DNA of 64,000 bases, taken from NCBI GenBank assembly GCA_028023455.1, contig JAQFVV010000030.1:9266876-9330875 (forward strand). Reading direction: 5' to 3'. The notes under the pieces were generated by a model that ran no database searches, was not told the origin of the DNA, and saw only the letters and a list, made by a program, of their open reading frames with translations. Source of the stretch: Epiperipatus broadwayi (lineage: Eukaryota > Onychophora > Udeonychophora > Euonychophora > Peripatidae). Below are positions 1 through 11,590 of the stretch, in pieces. Numbering within the stretch: the first letter of the stretch is position 1; each line of letters opens with the position of its first letter. Both the position numbers and the translations under genes were made by a program.

Positions 1-999
1 AATGAGTCAGAATTAAAAATATTTTTATACTTTTAGATTTAAAGCAGTAGTTTTTTTCCCCCAAATATAAAATTTGCAATAAAATAGAAAGTTTATGCGA
101 TATTTTAATAGTTTTTTTAAATTACTGTTTGTAAAATTTCCATTTAAAAATCTATTTTCTTAAATATACGAAACTAAATAAGATACAAACATTTTAAAGA
201 CGGCGATTAATACTATATTTAAAAATTTTTTAAGAGTCATTTTTCAGATGGGATCTCAAGAACTCGGCAGTAACTCATTAAGATGTCAACACATTTAAAA
301 ATTGGTTCTCTACCAGCTAATAAAAAGTGACACATTAAAGTTTTAAAAATATATCATTAATCTAAAACAACTATAAAAAGCATTATTCTATATAGGAATA
401 TTATTTAGATAAAAAAAAGTTTTAAAATATATCAATAGAATTGCATTAAGAAGGAATATATCTAAAACACAATATTCAGTTTATTGTAATCAAATGTTAA
501 TACTTATTTTTTATTAAAAGAGATATTCTACATTATCAACCCTCCTTTAAATAAATAAAATACATTCTGATGAATCCATGAATTTAAACTTGTGGAACAT
601 CTAAGATGTATAACAACAAATTGTGCCTTTTCTTATTTATACACCATTGCATTTGCCTGTTCTTTGATGATGCAATTAATTCACACGCCATAGATTTTAC
701 CTGTTCTTTGAGTTTATACTTTGCAATATCTAGATGAATTTCAAATCATCTTTTCATCATCTTTTCTAAGTTTGTAAAAAAATTTTTTTTGCTTAATAAA
801 AATTATTTGTTTATAAAATAAGTAGAATATAATTTCGAGATTGCTTTAATAATTGTAAATAAATAATTTATTTTTTATATGAATGTTGCATTGAAAACCA
901 AGATAGCCAGGATATAAAAAAATTTATCTCCTAATTAAACTAATATATATGTAATATTTTAAATACAAATATGATGTTTATGCTGAACTTAAAGTAATT
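1..999. other. AT-rich stretch, no gene seen
   Basis: I see no coding region, RNA gene or clear repeat boundary here. The sequence is AT-rich with short homopolymer runs. Family B repeat sequence begins near the right end. Confidence 0.6.
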
Positions 1000-1515
1000 A
1001 GAAGGGATTTGATATCTGATTTTCAAGATTCCTATAGCTATCCATTTCATCTTACACAACTGAGACACATGACCACATACATGTGAAAAAGATAAATATT
1101 CTCCAATATGTCTATTTCATGCTGAACTAAACACTCATCAGTTGGTCTGGATCATAATCTCCCACACACACATATATATAATCAGTGACCAGTTTATATT
1201 AAGATACAAATCTTCACACTTTAATGAACAGGCCTCAATCTTCTCCATCCTCCAACTCTTCAGTGATCCATATCATTAAAAATCTGATGGCGGAATGCAC
1301 AAAGCCTTTGTTGATGCCAATATTAATGTCATACCTACATTCTCTTTAAGTCATTCTGACTTCTCATAGATAAAACCTTAATGCGTCCATTTAAATACAG
1401 AGAAGGGGGATGGGTAGAATACAGACTGAATATGTAATGTTATCTATACTGAACTTAATGTAATTGGAAAGGATTAGAAGATCCCTATAGATTATTCATT
1501 CCATCCTATGCAACT
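1000..1515 (-). repeat. Family B repeat unit with hammerhead-like core
   Basis: This is a dispersed repeat in minus orientation, also found at 1520-2064, 5285-5462, 8140-8535, 9280-9625 and 58878-59300. Shared blocks include the ATCATCAGATTT-type block, the GGAGTGTGGAGAAG block and the ribozyme-like core. Orientation is opposite to the two units that follow, so the array starts as an inverted pair. No open reading frame is shared by the copies, which suggests a non-autonomous element. The exact ends are uncertain by tens of bases. Confidence 0.75.
1091..1159 (-). ncRNA. Hammerhead ribozyme-like motif, family B
   Basis: On the minus strand the order is CCAA, CTGATGA, a stem II (GTGTT pairing with AGCAT through G-U pairs), GAAA, a short stem III and then TTGG, which pairs back to CCAA as stem I. 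This is the layout of a type I hammerhead, which cleaves its own RNA after the base at position 17. Both conserved boxes are intact. Stem III is short and imperfect, so activity is uncertain. Confidence 0.6.
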
Positions 1516-1519
1516 GATA

Positions 1520-1806
1520 TTCATAATGGCTGAACAGTTAAAGGATGGGAAAAATTAAAGCCTGTCCATTGATTTGCTACCTGAATATAAACTGAGCACT
1601 GATTACATATATGTGTGGGAGATTATGATCTGGACCAATTGAGTGCTGTGTCAGCATAAAATACATACACTGGAGATCATTTATTTTTTCCATATGTATG
1701 TGGTCATATGTATCATTTGTATTGGATGGAGTGAATAGCTGTAGGGAGCTTAAAAGTCTGACTTCAAATCCCATCTAATTACATTGTATTTTTAATTACA
1801 TATTTA
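1520..1806 (+). repeat. Family B repeat unit, partial, upstream of tandem pair
   Basis: A plus-strand copy of family B that runs head-to-tail into the next unit. Its ribozyme-like core (about 1621-1681) is broken: a short deletion fuses the bases around the CTGATGA box into CAATTGAG, and the GAAA box reads AAAA. It is therefore a dead copy at the ribozyme level, while the flanking repeat sequence remains easy to align. Confidence 0.7.
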
Positions 1807-2064
1807 GTCTGTATTCTGCTCATTCACCTTCTCTGTATTAGAATGGATATATTAAGGTTCTATACATGACATATCTGAATGACTTAAAGTCAACATGGGT
1901 ATGACAATAATATTGGCACCAATAAAAGCTTATTCCATCATCAGATTTCAATGATATGGATGGCTGAAGAGTTGGAGTGTGGAAAATATTGGAGCCTGTC
2001 CATTAAAGTTTGGAGATTTTAAATCTTCATATAAACTGAGCACTGATTATATATACACACACGG
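1807..2064 (+). repeat. Family B repeat, 5' part, split by LINE insertion
   Basis: This is the left half of a plus-strand family B unit. It stops abruptly at 2064 inside the segment that in other copies reads GATTATATATGTG. The missing right half resumes at 5285, after the LINE. The RTE element therefore landed inside this unit. If the LINE is removed, the ribozyme-like sites of this unit and the preceding one lie about 455 bases apart, which gives the repeat unit length. Confidence 0.7.
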
Positions 2065-2161
2065 GCTGCAGAAAGGAGTTTGTTATTAACTGAAAGGATA
2101 CCCTTTGATTCCTTTAGGAGGCCTTAATGAAACCAAGCAGGGCAAATAATGTCCACTCAAA

Positions 2162-3235
2162 ATGTTCTTGTCATTGAAACTGTTATTAGTATGTGATTAT
2201 TTATATAGTATACAAACATGGAGGGGCTGCTCACCAACATGCATTAGCCGGCATGGTGAGTTTATTGGCTTTTTACCTCCGAGTTTAAGAATATTTTTTC
2301 CAATATATACAATTATGAAAGACAAAAATAAATCATGGCCCTTATTCCCAGGAGGTTGTAAAGTCACCAACGAAGACAGCGATTGGTGGCCAAAGGCAGA
2401 GAGTGCTAAGAATCCCCTGATTGTGGACTCAGGCTGCCATTTGATGATGACTTTTTATTTAGGTACTTACAACTGCAGATCACTTTCAAATGAAGGAAGA
2501 TTGCAAGAGTTAGAAGAAGAACTGTCTTATATTAAATGGGACATTATTGGACTTTGTGAAGTTAGAAGGAAAGGTGAAGAAACAATTGATTTAAAAAGGG
2601 GACATATACTCTAGTATAAAGGCACAAATATTGGAAATACAAGTGGAGTAGGATTTATTATAAATAAAAAATGGAAGAATAACATTGTGGAGATTGATGG
2701 TGTATTGGACAGAGTGGCAAGATTAGTTATACAACTTAATAGCAGATACCAAATGCAGATAATTCAGGTTTATGCCCCAACAAGTTCTCATAGTGATGAA
2801 GTAGTAGAAGATTTTTATATGGATGTACAAAAGGCTTTTGATCAGAGTAAACAACATTTTAAAATTGTTATGGGAGACTTTAATGCTAGAATTGGTAAAC
2901 AAATGAAAGATGAAAATTCTGTAGGTAATTTTGGTTATGGTAATAGAAATGAGAGAGGACATAGACTTGTGGAGTTTGCAGAAAAAGAAAAACTTTATAT
3001 TATGAATTCTTTTTTTGAGAAAAATGTTAAAAGGAAATGGACATGGAAGCATCCAAATGAAGTTACAGCAGAATTGGATTATATTTTGACTAACAGAAAA
3101 TACATATTTCAAGATTGTAATGTTCTTAATAAATTTAACACAGGAAGTGATCATCGATTAGTAAGATGTAAGATACATGTTAATGCTAAACTAGAGAGAC
3201 AAAAATTATTAAAAAAAAACAATATTTACAGTTGA
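2162..3235 (+). pseudogene. LINE ORF, endonuclease domain (broken)
   Basis: The frame from 2162 reads through one TAG at 2612-2614 and continues to 3235. Endonuclease motifs appear in family order: TYNCRSL, GLCEVRR, VYAPTS, MGDFNARIG, WTWKHP, ELDYIL and GSDHRLV. These carry the Asn, Glu, Asp and His residues used by exonuclease-endonuclease-phosphatase nucleases to nick target DNA. Residues before TYNCRSL are an upstream extension of unknown role. After GSDHRLV the frame is lost in a long A-run, where the sequence shifts into the frame used by the next segment. Predicted proteins of this type are often labelled craniofacial development protein 2-like, but the motifs are those of a LINE endonuclease. 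It is not functional as it stands. Confidence 0.85.
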
Positions 3236-5284
3236 TATTTCTAAACTTCAGAAACATTCAAATGAATTTAAATTAGAACTTACAAATTGGTTTCAAGTAT
3301 TAGTAGATTTTGAAGATGATTCAGATTTGAATTACATTAATAGGAAAATAACTGATACACTTTTAAAAACTGCAACAAAGATAGCTGGTAGAAAAAGGCA
3401 GCAATTGACAAATAAAATTTCTACTGTGACTAGAGAATTTATGAAGAAAAAAAGGAATATGAGGATATACAACAATGATGCATTAAAAAAGATTGAATAT
3501 CTCGAATTTTGTAAAATGGTGTGGAAAAGAGTTGAAAATGATATAAGAAAGTATAATTGTGAACTAGCAAGGAAAGCTGTAGAAGAGAATAAAAGTCTAA
3601 AGAGTGTAAAACAATATTTTGGTATTGGTAGGAAATTTATATCTGCAATAAGAAAAAAAGATCGCATTATTACTAAAAAGAGAGATGACATCATGAAATG
3701 TGTAGAAGACTCCTATCAAGAATTATATAGTAATAAAGAACAAGTGCCTCCTATACCTGTTATATCTTCTGAATTGCCTAGAATTTTGAATGAGAAAGTG
3801 AAACATGCAATTAAATTTATGAAGAAAGGGAAGGCTCCAGGTAATGATGGAATTATAATTGATATATTAAAAGAAGCAGGTGAAAAAATAGAATTTTTTT
3901 TAGCCAAAGTTATATACCAAATGTCTAAATGATAAACATGTACTAGATGATTGGAAGAATGCAGTATTAATATTAATATTTTAAAAAGGTGATAAAGAAG
4001 ATATTAGAAATTACAGACCTATCAGTCTTTTATCAGTTTTATACAAAATTTTTACTAAGATAATTACAACTCGTCTACAGAAAACACTGGATTTCCACCA
4101 ACCAAGAGAACAAGCTGGATTTAAAAGTGGTTTTAGTACAGTAGATCATATCCAGGTATTGAGAGAAGTTATAGAAAGGACAAATGAATATGAGTTGCCA
4201 TTATGCTTAGGATTTGTAGATTATGAAAAGGCATTTGATTCTATAAACATTTCTTCAGTGATTAAAGCATTGGATCATCAAGGTGTAGATCCAGGATATT
4301 GTCATATTTTAAGGAATATTTATAAAAATGCAACAGCAACAATTAGATTACATAATGATAGTAGGAAAATCAACATTGAAAAGGGTGTATGACAAAGTGA
4401 TTCCATATCTCCAAAACTTTTTACAGCAGTGCTGCAGGAAGTATTTTGTGGATTAAAATGGGAAGCTAAAAGAGTGAAAGTAAATGGAGATTATTTAAGT
4501 CATTTAGATTTTACAGATGACATAGTTGTTTTTGTAAATAATGCTTTAGTGTTACAGGAAATGTTGCAGGAGTTATCAGATGAAAGTAGGAAAGTAGGAC
4601 TAAAGATAAATGTTCAAAAAACTAAAGTAATGTTTAATAGATTTTCTCAAAATATAAAAATAAAGATTGATTATAATGAGTTAGAAGAAGTTAACAGTTA
4701 CAAATACCTTGGTCAGATTATTAATACAGATGAAACATAATGGATGAAATTAATCATAGAATTAAACTTGGTTGAAGTGCTTTTGGTAGAAATAACTTTA
4801 TACTAAAAGGAAATATGCCTATGTGTTTGAAAAGGAAGGTTTTTAATAAATGTGTTTTTCCAGTTCTTACTTATGGATCTGAGACATGGACACTTAATAG
4901 AAGAGCAATAAAGAGACTTCAGACCACTCAAAGAAGTATGGAGAGATGCATGGTGGGAGTAACAAGAAGAGATCAAAAACGCAATGTATGAGTAAGAGAA
5001 CAAACAGGTGTTAGTGACCTCATTGAAAAAATTAAAACACTGAAATGGAGTTGAGCTGGACATATTGCTAGAAGAGATGATAATAGATGGTAATTGAAAT
5101 TTTAAACTAGATTCCAAGAGATTGTAAAAGACCCAGAAAGAGACCACATGTGACATGGATGGATGAAATAAGAAAGTGTGCAGGGGTGATGTGAAGAAGA
5201 GAAGCTAAAGATAGGAAAAGATGGATTGAACTTGGAGAGACCTTCATCCTGCAGTGGATTGATAATGGTTGATGATGATGATGA
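3236..5284 (+). pseudogene. LINE ORF, reverse transcriptase domain (broken)
   Basis: The remnant is spread over three frames. It shows KGKAPGNDG, YRPISLLSVLYKIF, EQAGFKSGFST, GFVDYEKAFDS, a catalytic-box equivalent FTDDIVVF at about 4508-4531, INVQKTKVMF and YKYLGQIIN, followed by a C-terminal region with YGSETWTL and GHIARRDDN. These are successive reverse-transcriptase and LINE C-terminal blocks. The usual Y/F-A-D-D box reads F-T-D-D, so both aspartates remain. The GVRQGDSISP block is damaged: GV is followed by a stop and then QSDSISP. Frameshifts near 3925 and 4740 and several stops make this a pseudogene. Confidence 0.85.
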
Positions 5285-5462
5285 TATATGGGGAATTATG
5301 ATATGGATCATCTGATGAGTGCTGGCTTAGCATGAAATATATATAATGGAGATCATTTATCTTTTTCATGTGTATGTGATCATGGGTATCAGTTGCATAG
5401 AATGGAGTGGATAGCTTGTAGAGACCTTGAATGTCTGAGTTTAAATACCTTCTAATTATATA
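5285..5462 (+). repeat. Family B repeat, 3' part, split by LINE insertion
   Basis: The right half of the family B unit whose left half ends at 2064. It carries the best-preserved family B ribozyme core in this array and runs to the TCTAATTATAT block that closes other copies. Confidence 0.7.
5298..5356 (+). ncRNA. Hammerhead ribozyme-like motif, family B, intact core
   Basis: The order is ATGAT, an internal loop, a strand ending ATCAT, CTGATGA, GTGCT-GGCTT-AGCAT as a five-pair stem II (one G-U), GAAA, an AT-only stem III, then ATGG with an outer ATCAT that pairs to the first ATGAT. Both conserved boxes are exact, and stem I has inner and outer helices with an internal loop, as in natural type I hammerheads. 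Predicted cleavage is after the A following stem III, near 5346. The AT-only stem III is weak. Confidence 0.65.
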
Positions 5463-6840
5463 TTGCAACCATAAATTTAGTCCTATAGATTAAATATAAT
5501 CTATAATGCTTAAAAAAAATTTTTTAGCATAGATAAATTTAAACAATAATAGATAAATTTATTATTGTTAAACTATAGTCTTAGTTAGATCTTTTATTTT
5601 ATTTAGTAAAATAATTTACTCATGTTTAATTATTAATTGATTATAAATATTAATGAACTTAGTATTCATTAAAAAATCCCAAGTTGATATTTTAAATCTA
5701 ATAAGAGTTGTTTTGAAGCATGCTATGTTTTAAATGTATATAGTAAATAAAGCTGTTCTTATTAGTTATAAAATATGGTTAGTTTTTAAAGTAAATACCT
5801 CTAAAATAATAATTCCTAATGTATTACTTATTATAGTATTTGTTGAAGTTAGAATTTGAGACATTAAGCTTAAAGATAACTAATTGGGCTAAGTTTTAAC
5901 TTCAATAAATTTTTGCAATTAATTTAATTTCATTCCTTTTAAAATATTGGTTATATCTTATATACATGTGCATGTGTATAGATGTTTGTGAATACATGTA
6001 AAAAATTGAAAGTTTTAAAAGGATTATATTTTATAAATAAGGTACTTTAAATAATGACAATTTTTAATAGCATGAAAAGGATTTAATTTTTGAGTAAAAA
6101 TGTTTAGTTTAAAAGTAAATATTTTTATTAGAATTAAATAAATGGTTAATTTAATAATTAAATAAAATTACTAAAGTTCATTAGATGGTAATTATCAGTC
6201 TATACATCATGTGTTTAGATAGTCTTGATTAAGTAAAAGTTCAAGATGAAATTAAGAGGTTAAAAATTTGCTAATATTTAAAAGATCACATGCTAATATT
6301 TTAAATGTAGTGGTTGAACTATGTCATAGAAAACATGTATAGTAAAACACCCATGCAAAGGTTTTTATAAAAAGATAAAACCAGAAAATAAAAATTTCTA
6401 ATTTGCATCTAATTTTTTACTTCATTGTCTTCAGATTATCTTTATTATTTAATCAGTTTAAAAAATTTTCAGTTCATTTTTTTAAATTACTTTTTTCATC
6501 AATTTAAATGTCTGAGTAAGAAGCTAAAGTTATCCTTGAAGTACTATTTTACAGTATATGTTCAACTATTTATTAAATAATAATAATCACTGGAAGATGT
6601 GGCTTTTCATGCACACACATATCATTTTGATAACAATTGATCCACTGCAAAGAAGACTCTCTATTCAGTATTTTTGTTCATAGTTTTTTTTCTATTTATA
6701 AATTCTAAGTCTTTTAATACCATTTAAAATCCAGTTTAAAATTTTAATACTTATAATAATAAGCAGCTAATCTGTAGATTTAAATATTGAACATTTAAGC
6801 CCAATTTTTTTAATTTTCTACTCAAAATTATATTTAATGA
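5463..6840. other. AT-rich stretch, nothing recognised
   Basis: No gene, RNA or element end is recognisable. The sequence consists of AT-rich simple stretches without long open frames. Confidence 0.6.
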
Positions 6841-6881
6841 GATATAAGACAAACATATTTAACAATGATGCTATATTTTAG

Positions 6882-7000
6882 TTGTGCTGCAGATCAGAAG
6901 AAAACCAAAAACATGTATTCTTTGAATGTAGTAACCTACAAACACTCAATCTTATATTACAAAAATTTATCAGAAAAAGAATGTTCAGTTCAATTATAGT
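6882..7000 (+). pseudogene. Possible LINE C-terminal zinc-knuckle remnant
   Basis: A short frame shows CCRSEEN followed by KHVFFEC, a Cys-Cys-His-Cys pattern like the C-terminal knuckle of many LINE proteins. The L1-like relic near 12850 has a comparable pattern. Nothing else of the element is readable here, so this is a weak call. Confidence 0.25.
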
Positions 7001-7080
7001 TTTTTCCAAATGCCTGCTTCATAGAAATAAGAAGCACAACATTTATACTATATGTGTTATGGCACACTTATCTTTATAAT

Positions 7081-7650
7081 AATGCAAAAAGTTTTAATAT
7101 GTTTAAAAACAAATTAGAGACAATAAAATGAAAGATAAAAAATCAGCCATCAGACATTTTTGAAAGTCACTTTCCTTTTGTTCATTAGTGCTCTAACTTC
7201 TGGTGAGACATATTTTTCATTTTCTATTTTATTGTAAATGTTCTAAATAATAATCTATTTCACTGAATGCTATAAAAAACACTCACTGTATATTCTTTGA
7301 TTAGTTTTGTATAATTTTTTTGTTCCTTTTAAACTGAAACATCTGTAGATATATATTTCCTTGAATCTTTCAAGTTCCTTCTAAAACTAAAATTTCAATA
7401 CTTATCTATTGTAATTTTTTCTTGAAATATGTAAAACGCAGATTTAATGCATTCTTCTAATTTATTCAGCATTGTTGTTTTTCATCCATGCATTTACTTT
7501 TTGATTTGTCATTATTAATAACTAACAAAAATCTATTTAAATTATTGCTTTATCATCTATAATATCTCTATTGCTTAGATTCAGACACGTCCTTTTATAT
7601 TAGGTTTTTATGCCATATAATTCTATAATTAAAACCACTTCTTTTCTTTT
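7081..7650. other. AT-rich stretch, nothing recognised
   Basis: No coding or repeat signal is clear between the weak LINE remnant and the PLE tail. Confidence 0.5.
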
Positions 7651-7654
7651 CAAA

Positions 7655-8135
7655 AACTTTATTTGATGTACATATATATCCACTTATTTCCAGCATTTCG
7701 ACTATCTTAACTCTATAGTCATTTTCAAGGAGCTAGAAACCACATATTACATTATAAACAAACTTCACATAATAAAACCAAAAAACAAAAAACAAAATAA
7801 TCAAAAACAATATAAAACATATAAACCCCATAAAATTTAAAAATAAATAAAATACATTAAAATCAATTAAATTAAAAACACAAAACATACACCACACTTA
7901 CTTGACTCCCTTCTCAAAAAACTTTCCCTTTTTACATTTTTTTATATCCAAAAAACCAATTGTTACAATAAAAAACTTATTTCCTTTTTCTTTCTTATAT
8001 ACTTCAAAAATAAATTTATTTCCAAAAATAATTCTTTATTCATGTCTTATCCAATTCTATTTAAAACAGGTTTATATCTTTTTATATATAAACTCTCTTT
8101 TACCATTCTTTCTTTATACAATCTACCCCCCTCCA
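7655..8135 (-). mobile_element. Penelope-like element 3' end, degraded
   Basis: On the minus strand, about 8125-8060 reads RMVKESLYIKRYKPVLNR, which resembles the closing segment of PLE GIY-YIG nuclease ORFs (a basic K-E-A/S-L-x-I stretch followed by P-x-L-N). It is followed by degraded sequence, and then at 7735-7685 by a hairpin of GACTAT with ATAGTC and a GAAA box. The right end is cut by a family B repeat at about 8140. No intact frame remains. Confidence 0.45.
7685..7735 (-). ncRNA. Hammerhead-like hairpin in PLE tail, degenerate
   Basis: On the minus strand the order is TTGAAAA, a spare T, a six-pair stem (GACTAT/ATAGTC) and GAAA. Compared with the hammerhead box CUGANGA, positions 3 and 8 read U and A instead of C and G. 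The base after the presumed stem III is G, which hammerheads do not cleave. I call it a relative or relic rather than a working ribozyme. Confidence 0.3.
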
Positions 8136-8139
8136 ACAT

Positions 8140-8535
8140 TTTAATCTTAAAATCTGTATGTCCTGTGTATGAGGGGTCAGATTGACCTTACGCCAACATG
8201 GGTGTGACAAGAATCTCGATCTCAGTGTGGCCTTTGAGCATTCCATCATCAGATTTTCAATTGGATGGACTGTTGAAGAACTGGAGTGTGGAGAAGATTG
8301 AAGCCTGTCCATTATTAAAGTATGAGGATTGGCTACCTTAATATATATCTGAGCACTTATAGCATATATGTGTAGAGATGGTAATCTGGACCAACTGATG
8401 ATTGCTGGTTTAGCATGAAATACGGATATTGGTGATTATTTATCTTTTCAACTTATATGTGTTCAAGTGTATCAGGGTTATGAGATAGTGTGGAGAGTGG
8501 TGGGTCGGGTGAAAGTCTGTGCTCATATACCCTAT
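8140..8535 (+). repeat. Family B repeat unit
   Basis: A full-looking plus-strand family B unit. It begins with the GACCTTACGCCAACATGGG block, continues through the CATCATCAGATTTTC and GGAGTGTGGAGAAG blocks, and ends past the ribozyme core. It abuts the PLE tail at its left end. An inverted copy lies at 9280-9625. Confidence 0.75.
8381..8438 (+). ncRNA. Hammerhead ribozyme-like motif, family B
   Basis: TAATC and ACCAA on the left pair with GATTA and TTGGT on the right as a two-part stem I. CTGATGA and GAAA are exact. Stem II is TTGCT-GGTTT-AGCAT, with a T-T mismatch at its first pair. Stem III is ATACGGAT, which forms only a few pairs. Predicted cleavage follows the A before TTGG. The stem II base mismatch may weaken it. 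Confidence 0.6.
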
Positions 8536-9279
8536 ATATTACATATATAAACACAGGTATATAATAAGCCTGTGTGTTTCAGTTACAACAAACTAATTAA
8601 GATTTTTAAAGTTATAATTCTATACTGATAATGAGAGCTATAATTGAATTTACAATCTATAATTCACATATGGTATAATACAAATTTTAAATAACATTAA
8701 TAATAAATACAATAGTTATACAGATTTGATATCTATGCGAATGAAAATGTGTGTATATATATTTTAATTACCTCTAAAAGTTCCAAATCAGATTTTAAAA
8801 AAATGTATCCTGTATATTTATAGTTTAATGTAATAGTTCTTTGGCAAATAGTAGTTAATTATCTTTTTTTTCTCCCTGGGAAACTCAAGTGAGTTATATC
8901 CTGTAGTTAATAGCAAAACCTAAGAGCCAGCGAACAGAACTTTGCCATGTTTTCTTCCAAAAATCCAGGCTTTTGTTTTTCTTTAAATAGTAAATTTGAA
9001 TAAGAGCATTCATAGGACACCTTTTGAAATTCTTGAAGATTAGATGAGTACGATCTTTGATAGTTACTAGACATTTTTAACTTAATGGGGTTTTTTTTGT
9101 AAGATGAAAAAAAAAATTTTCTTTCCAAGTTCATTCATGTCATTTTTTTTAATTACTGGTACTTCACTTAGTTAGCAAAGGAATGAGCTAGAAATATTTT
9201 CCCACTCGATTAATTAGAATTCCTGCCAATCAAAAGTCATTATTATATTTTCATTAATTAGTTTTATATAAAGGATGCG
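8536..9279. other. AT-rich stretch between inverted family B copies
   Basis: No gene is recognised. The stretch separates a plus and a minus family B unit. Confidence 0.5.
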
Positions 9280-9625
9280 GACTCAGACTTACACACGACC
9301 CTCAACTCTTCATGCCGTTTCATATTGCTAACCAACCTGATCACACACGTGTTGAAAAAATAATCACCAGTATACGTATTTCGTCCTAATCCAACACTCA
9401 TCAGTTGGTCCAGATTACCATCTCCACACATATATACAATCAGTGCTCAGCTTTATATTGAGATATTCAAACTTTATATTTTAATGGACAGGCTTCAAAC
9501 TACTCCAACCCACAATTCTTCAGCCGTCCATTTCATTGAAAATCTGATGATGGAACGTTCAAAGCCCACATTAGTGCCAGGGCTGTCATCCTACCCATGT
9601 TAACGCTAGTCATTCTGACCCCTTA
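9280..9625 (-). repeat. Family B repeat unit
   Basis: A minus-strand family B unit and one of the least diverged by eye, ending in the GTTAACGCTAGTCATTCTG block. It lies opposite the copy at 8140-8535. Confidence 0.75.
9361..9417 (-). ncRNA. Hammerhead ribozyme-like motif, family B
   Basis: On the minus strand TAATC and ACCAA precede an exact CTGATGA box. Stem II ends in AGGAC followed by GAAA. Stem III is the self-complementary ATACGTAT, and TGGT with GATTA then closes stem I. The left strand of stem II reads GTGTT, so some stem II pairs are lost compared with the right strand, which may reduce folding. Confidence 0.55.
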
Positions 9626-10560
9626 TAAGTTAATAAAGATTCCAAATTTCTAATCGCTTTTTTTAAATCAAAATCTGAAGACCTCATTGTTACATATACT
9701 CAATAGATAACAAGTTCTTTGTGTTTTTTATTTATTTATACAATTTGTCTACAATTTTTTAATTAAATTGTAAGCATTAATCTTTATTTAATTAAAGCTT
9801 AAAAAGTAAAATCGAAATTATCAAATTAGACTTATTTGATTTTTTTTTTAAAAACATTTGTTAAACCTAATATTTTTAATATGTGAATTGTACACACACA
9901 GACACTTAAAAAAATTCCATTTATTTTCATTTAATAATGAATGTCCACTTAATCTATTTCACTAACAATACACTTTTGGTGCTCAAAGATCATTAATTTC
10001 TCAAGTGATAAACCATTTAATTTTTTTATTATCATTATTAATTTCTAAATTATAACTGTCAATGTTTATTTTTTTTTTTATGCAAACACTTTGAATAATA
10101 TTGCTGCATTTATTTTTAAGAATTATTTTTTCACTTTTATCTGACCGTTGCTGTAATATTTTCTGTAGTTTTGAAAAAAATATTTGCAATCATTTTAATT
10201 GCAAAATTTAGACTGACTGAAGTAAACCCTATTTATTTTTATTTTTTTTGTTAAATATTTTAATGCATAAATTATTTTGTATAAACGAGGATTCAGAAAG
10301 AATAAATTATTCTATAGTACAATTTTAACTAATATTAATCTAATTAGTATATCACTATACATTCTAATCAGTTCTGTAGCTTTTTGATATTTTTCAGAAA
10401 TTAACAATATTCTAAATCGTTATTTCCATATTCCAAAATTATAATTACAACTGAAATTCTTTATGGAATTAATTGCTTTATCATAATCTACAAATCCAAT
10501 ACAAAATGACGATTATGTGCAATAGTCACTAAATATCACATGATCACCAAAATGTATGGG
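9626..10560. other. AT-rich stretch, nothing recognised
   Basis: No supported feature is present; the stretch holds long T and A runs only. Confidence 0.5.
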
Positions 10561-10970
10561 TACCAAACTGAGTTCAGACATATATGACTATATAACCCAA
10601 TGAGCTTGGATTGAAAATATTTTTGGGTTTTCAATTTTATTCTCATAGTTTTATAGTTAAGTAGGGATAAAAGGTGGCTACTGGAGGGTTACATTAGATC
10701 CTAAGATCTAGGTGCAGTGCTCTCAGATCCAAGGCTCCTCTCTAATGAAAGCCACAAGCTAGAAACTAGTCTAGAGATATTGGATGAGTAGGCACTAGAT
10801 AGGGATTTTATACACAAGTCTTTTGACATCCATTGATTACTCTGGTTGGCACTGAATGGCACTACTGTATGGAGAGTTTTGCATGTTTTAATAACAGTTA
10901 TGTGAATTTTGGATTTGGGATAATTTTAATTATTTATTGACTAGTTTAGATTTATGCTTGTAATGTTTAA
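10561..10970 (+). repeat. GC-richer patch ending in a PLE 3' terminus-like tail
   Basis: The patch at 10561-10900 is less AT-rich than its surroundings and contains no frame I recognise. From about 10905 to 10970 the text (TTTTGGATTTGGG, then GACTAGTTTAG and GTAATGTTT) matches the extreme 3' tail of the PLE copies at 39253-39340 and 40860-40893. I infer an old PLE-derived insertion. Confidence 0.4.
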
Positions 10971-11590
10971 AATATATTGTACACACATTTGGTATGTGTG
11001 TATAAAAACATGATTTTTTTTTATGTATTTTCTTTAAAAATAAATATAGATTTTCTAACAAATGTATTTGTTCAATAATTTATAAGAAAATATACACCTA
11101 TTTTAAAAAGCATAATGTAATAAAAATATCAATCATAAAACTAAGGAAATGATTTTTAAAAAAAATCATTTGCTTCGAAATCTCGAAGAAATGGGCTACG
11201 TAATACTAGCTTATTTGAATATTTGCATATATTTTAATATACATTTTATGAAGGCTATGAATATGAGGCATGGATCCTCGAAAACGTTAAGCCGATAAAC
11301 TTTAATATTAATTTATATCTTCTTCTCTACTAACAATTATAAATAAGTGTTTTTTGTTACATAATAGTAGTAGTAATGATAGCAGTGGGAGTAGTGGTAA
11401 TAGTTGTAAAAGCAGTTAATTAATCAACAATTCTCAAATATATATATATATATTTACTGTAATTGCTGCAAAATTAGAGCCAAAAGAAACAACAGATAAA
11501 TGCCACTCAAAAAGTAAGCTCATTTTTGGTCTTAAATATATTATAAATTTAATATAATATAAGGGAATATCAGGTTTCCTTTTGTATCTT
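10971..11590. other. AT-rich stretch, nothing recognised
   Basis: No gene is seen. A short (AT)n tract lies near 11438. Confidence 0.5.

Larger units (their letters stand above)
2066..5284 (+). mobile_element. RTE-type non-LTR retrotransposon, near full length, decayed
   Basis: The element encodes an apurinic-type endonuclease followed by a reverse transcriptase and ends in a TGATGATGATGATG-like tail. Short 3' microsatellite tails are typical of RTE-clade LINEs, which copy themselves by target-primed reverse transcription. The reading frame is broken by an in-frame stop near 2612, a frameshift in the A-run near 3210, a further shift near 3925 and a TGA at 4390. It sits inside a family B repeat, so it is younger than that repeat. 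Two other fragments of the same family occur at 54226-55308 (plus) and 48991-49270 (minus). The 5' end is placed where family B sequence stops and is uncertain by a few bases. Confidence 0.85.

Noticed and set aside
2723-3154. Long minus-strand open frame
   Set aside because: It is antisense to the LINE endonuclease frame and has no recognisable motif.
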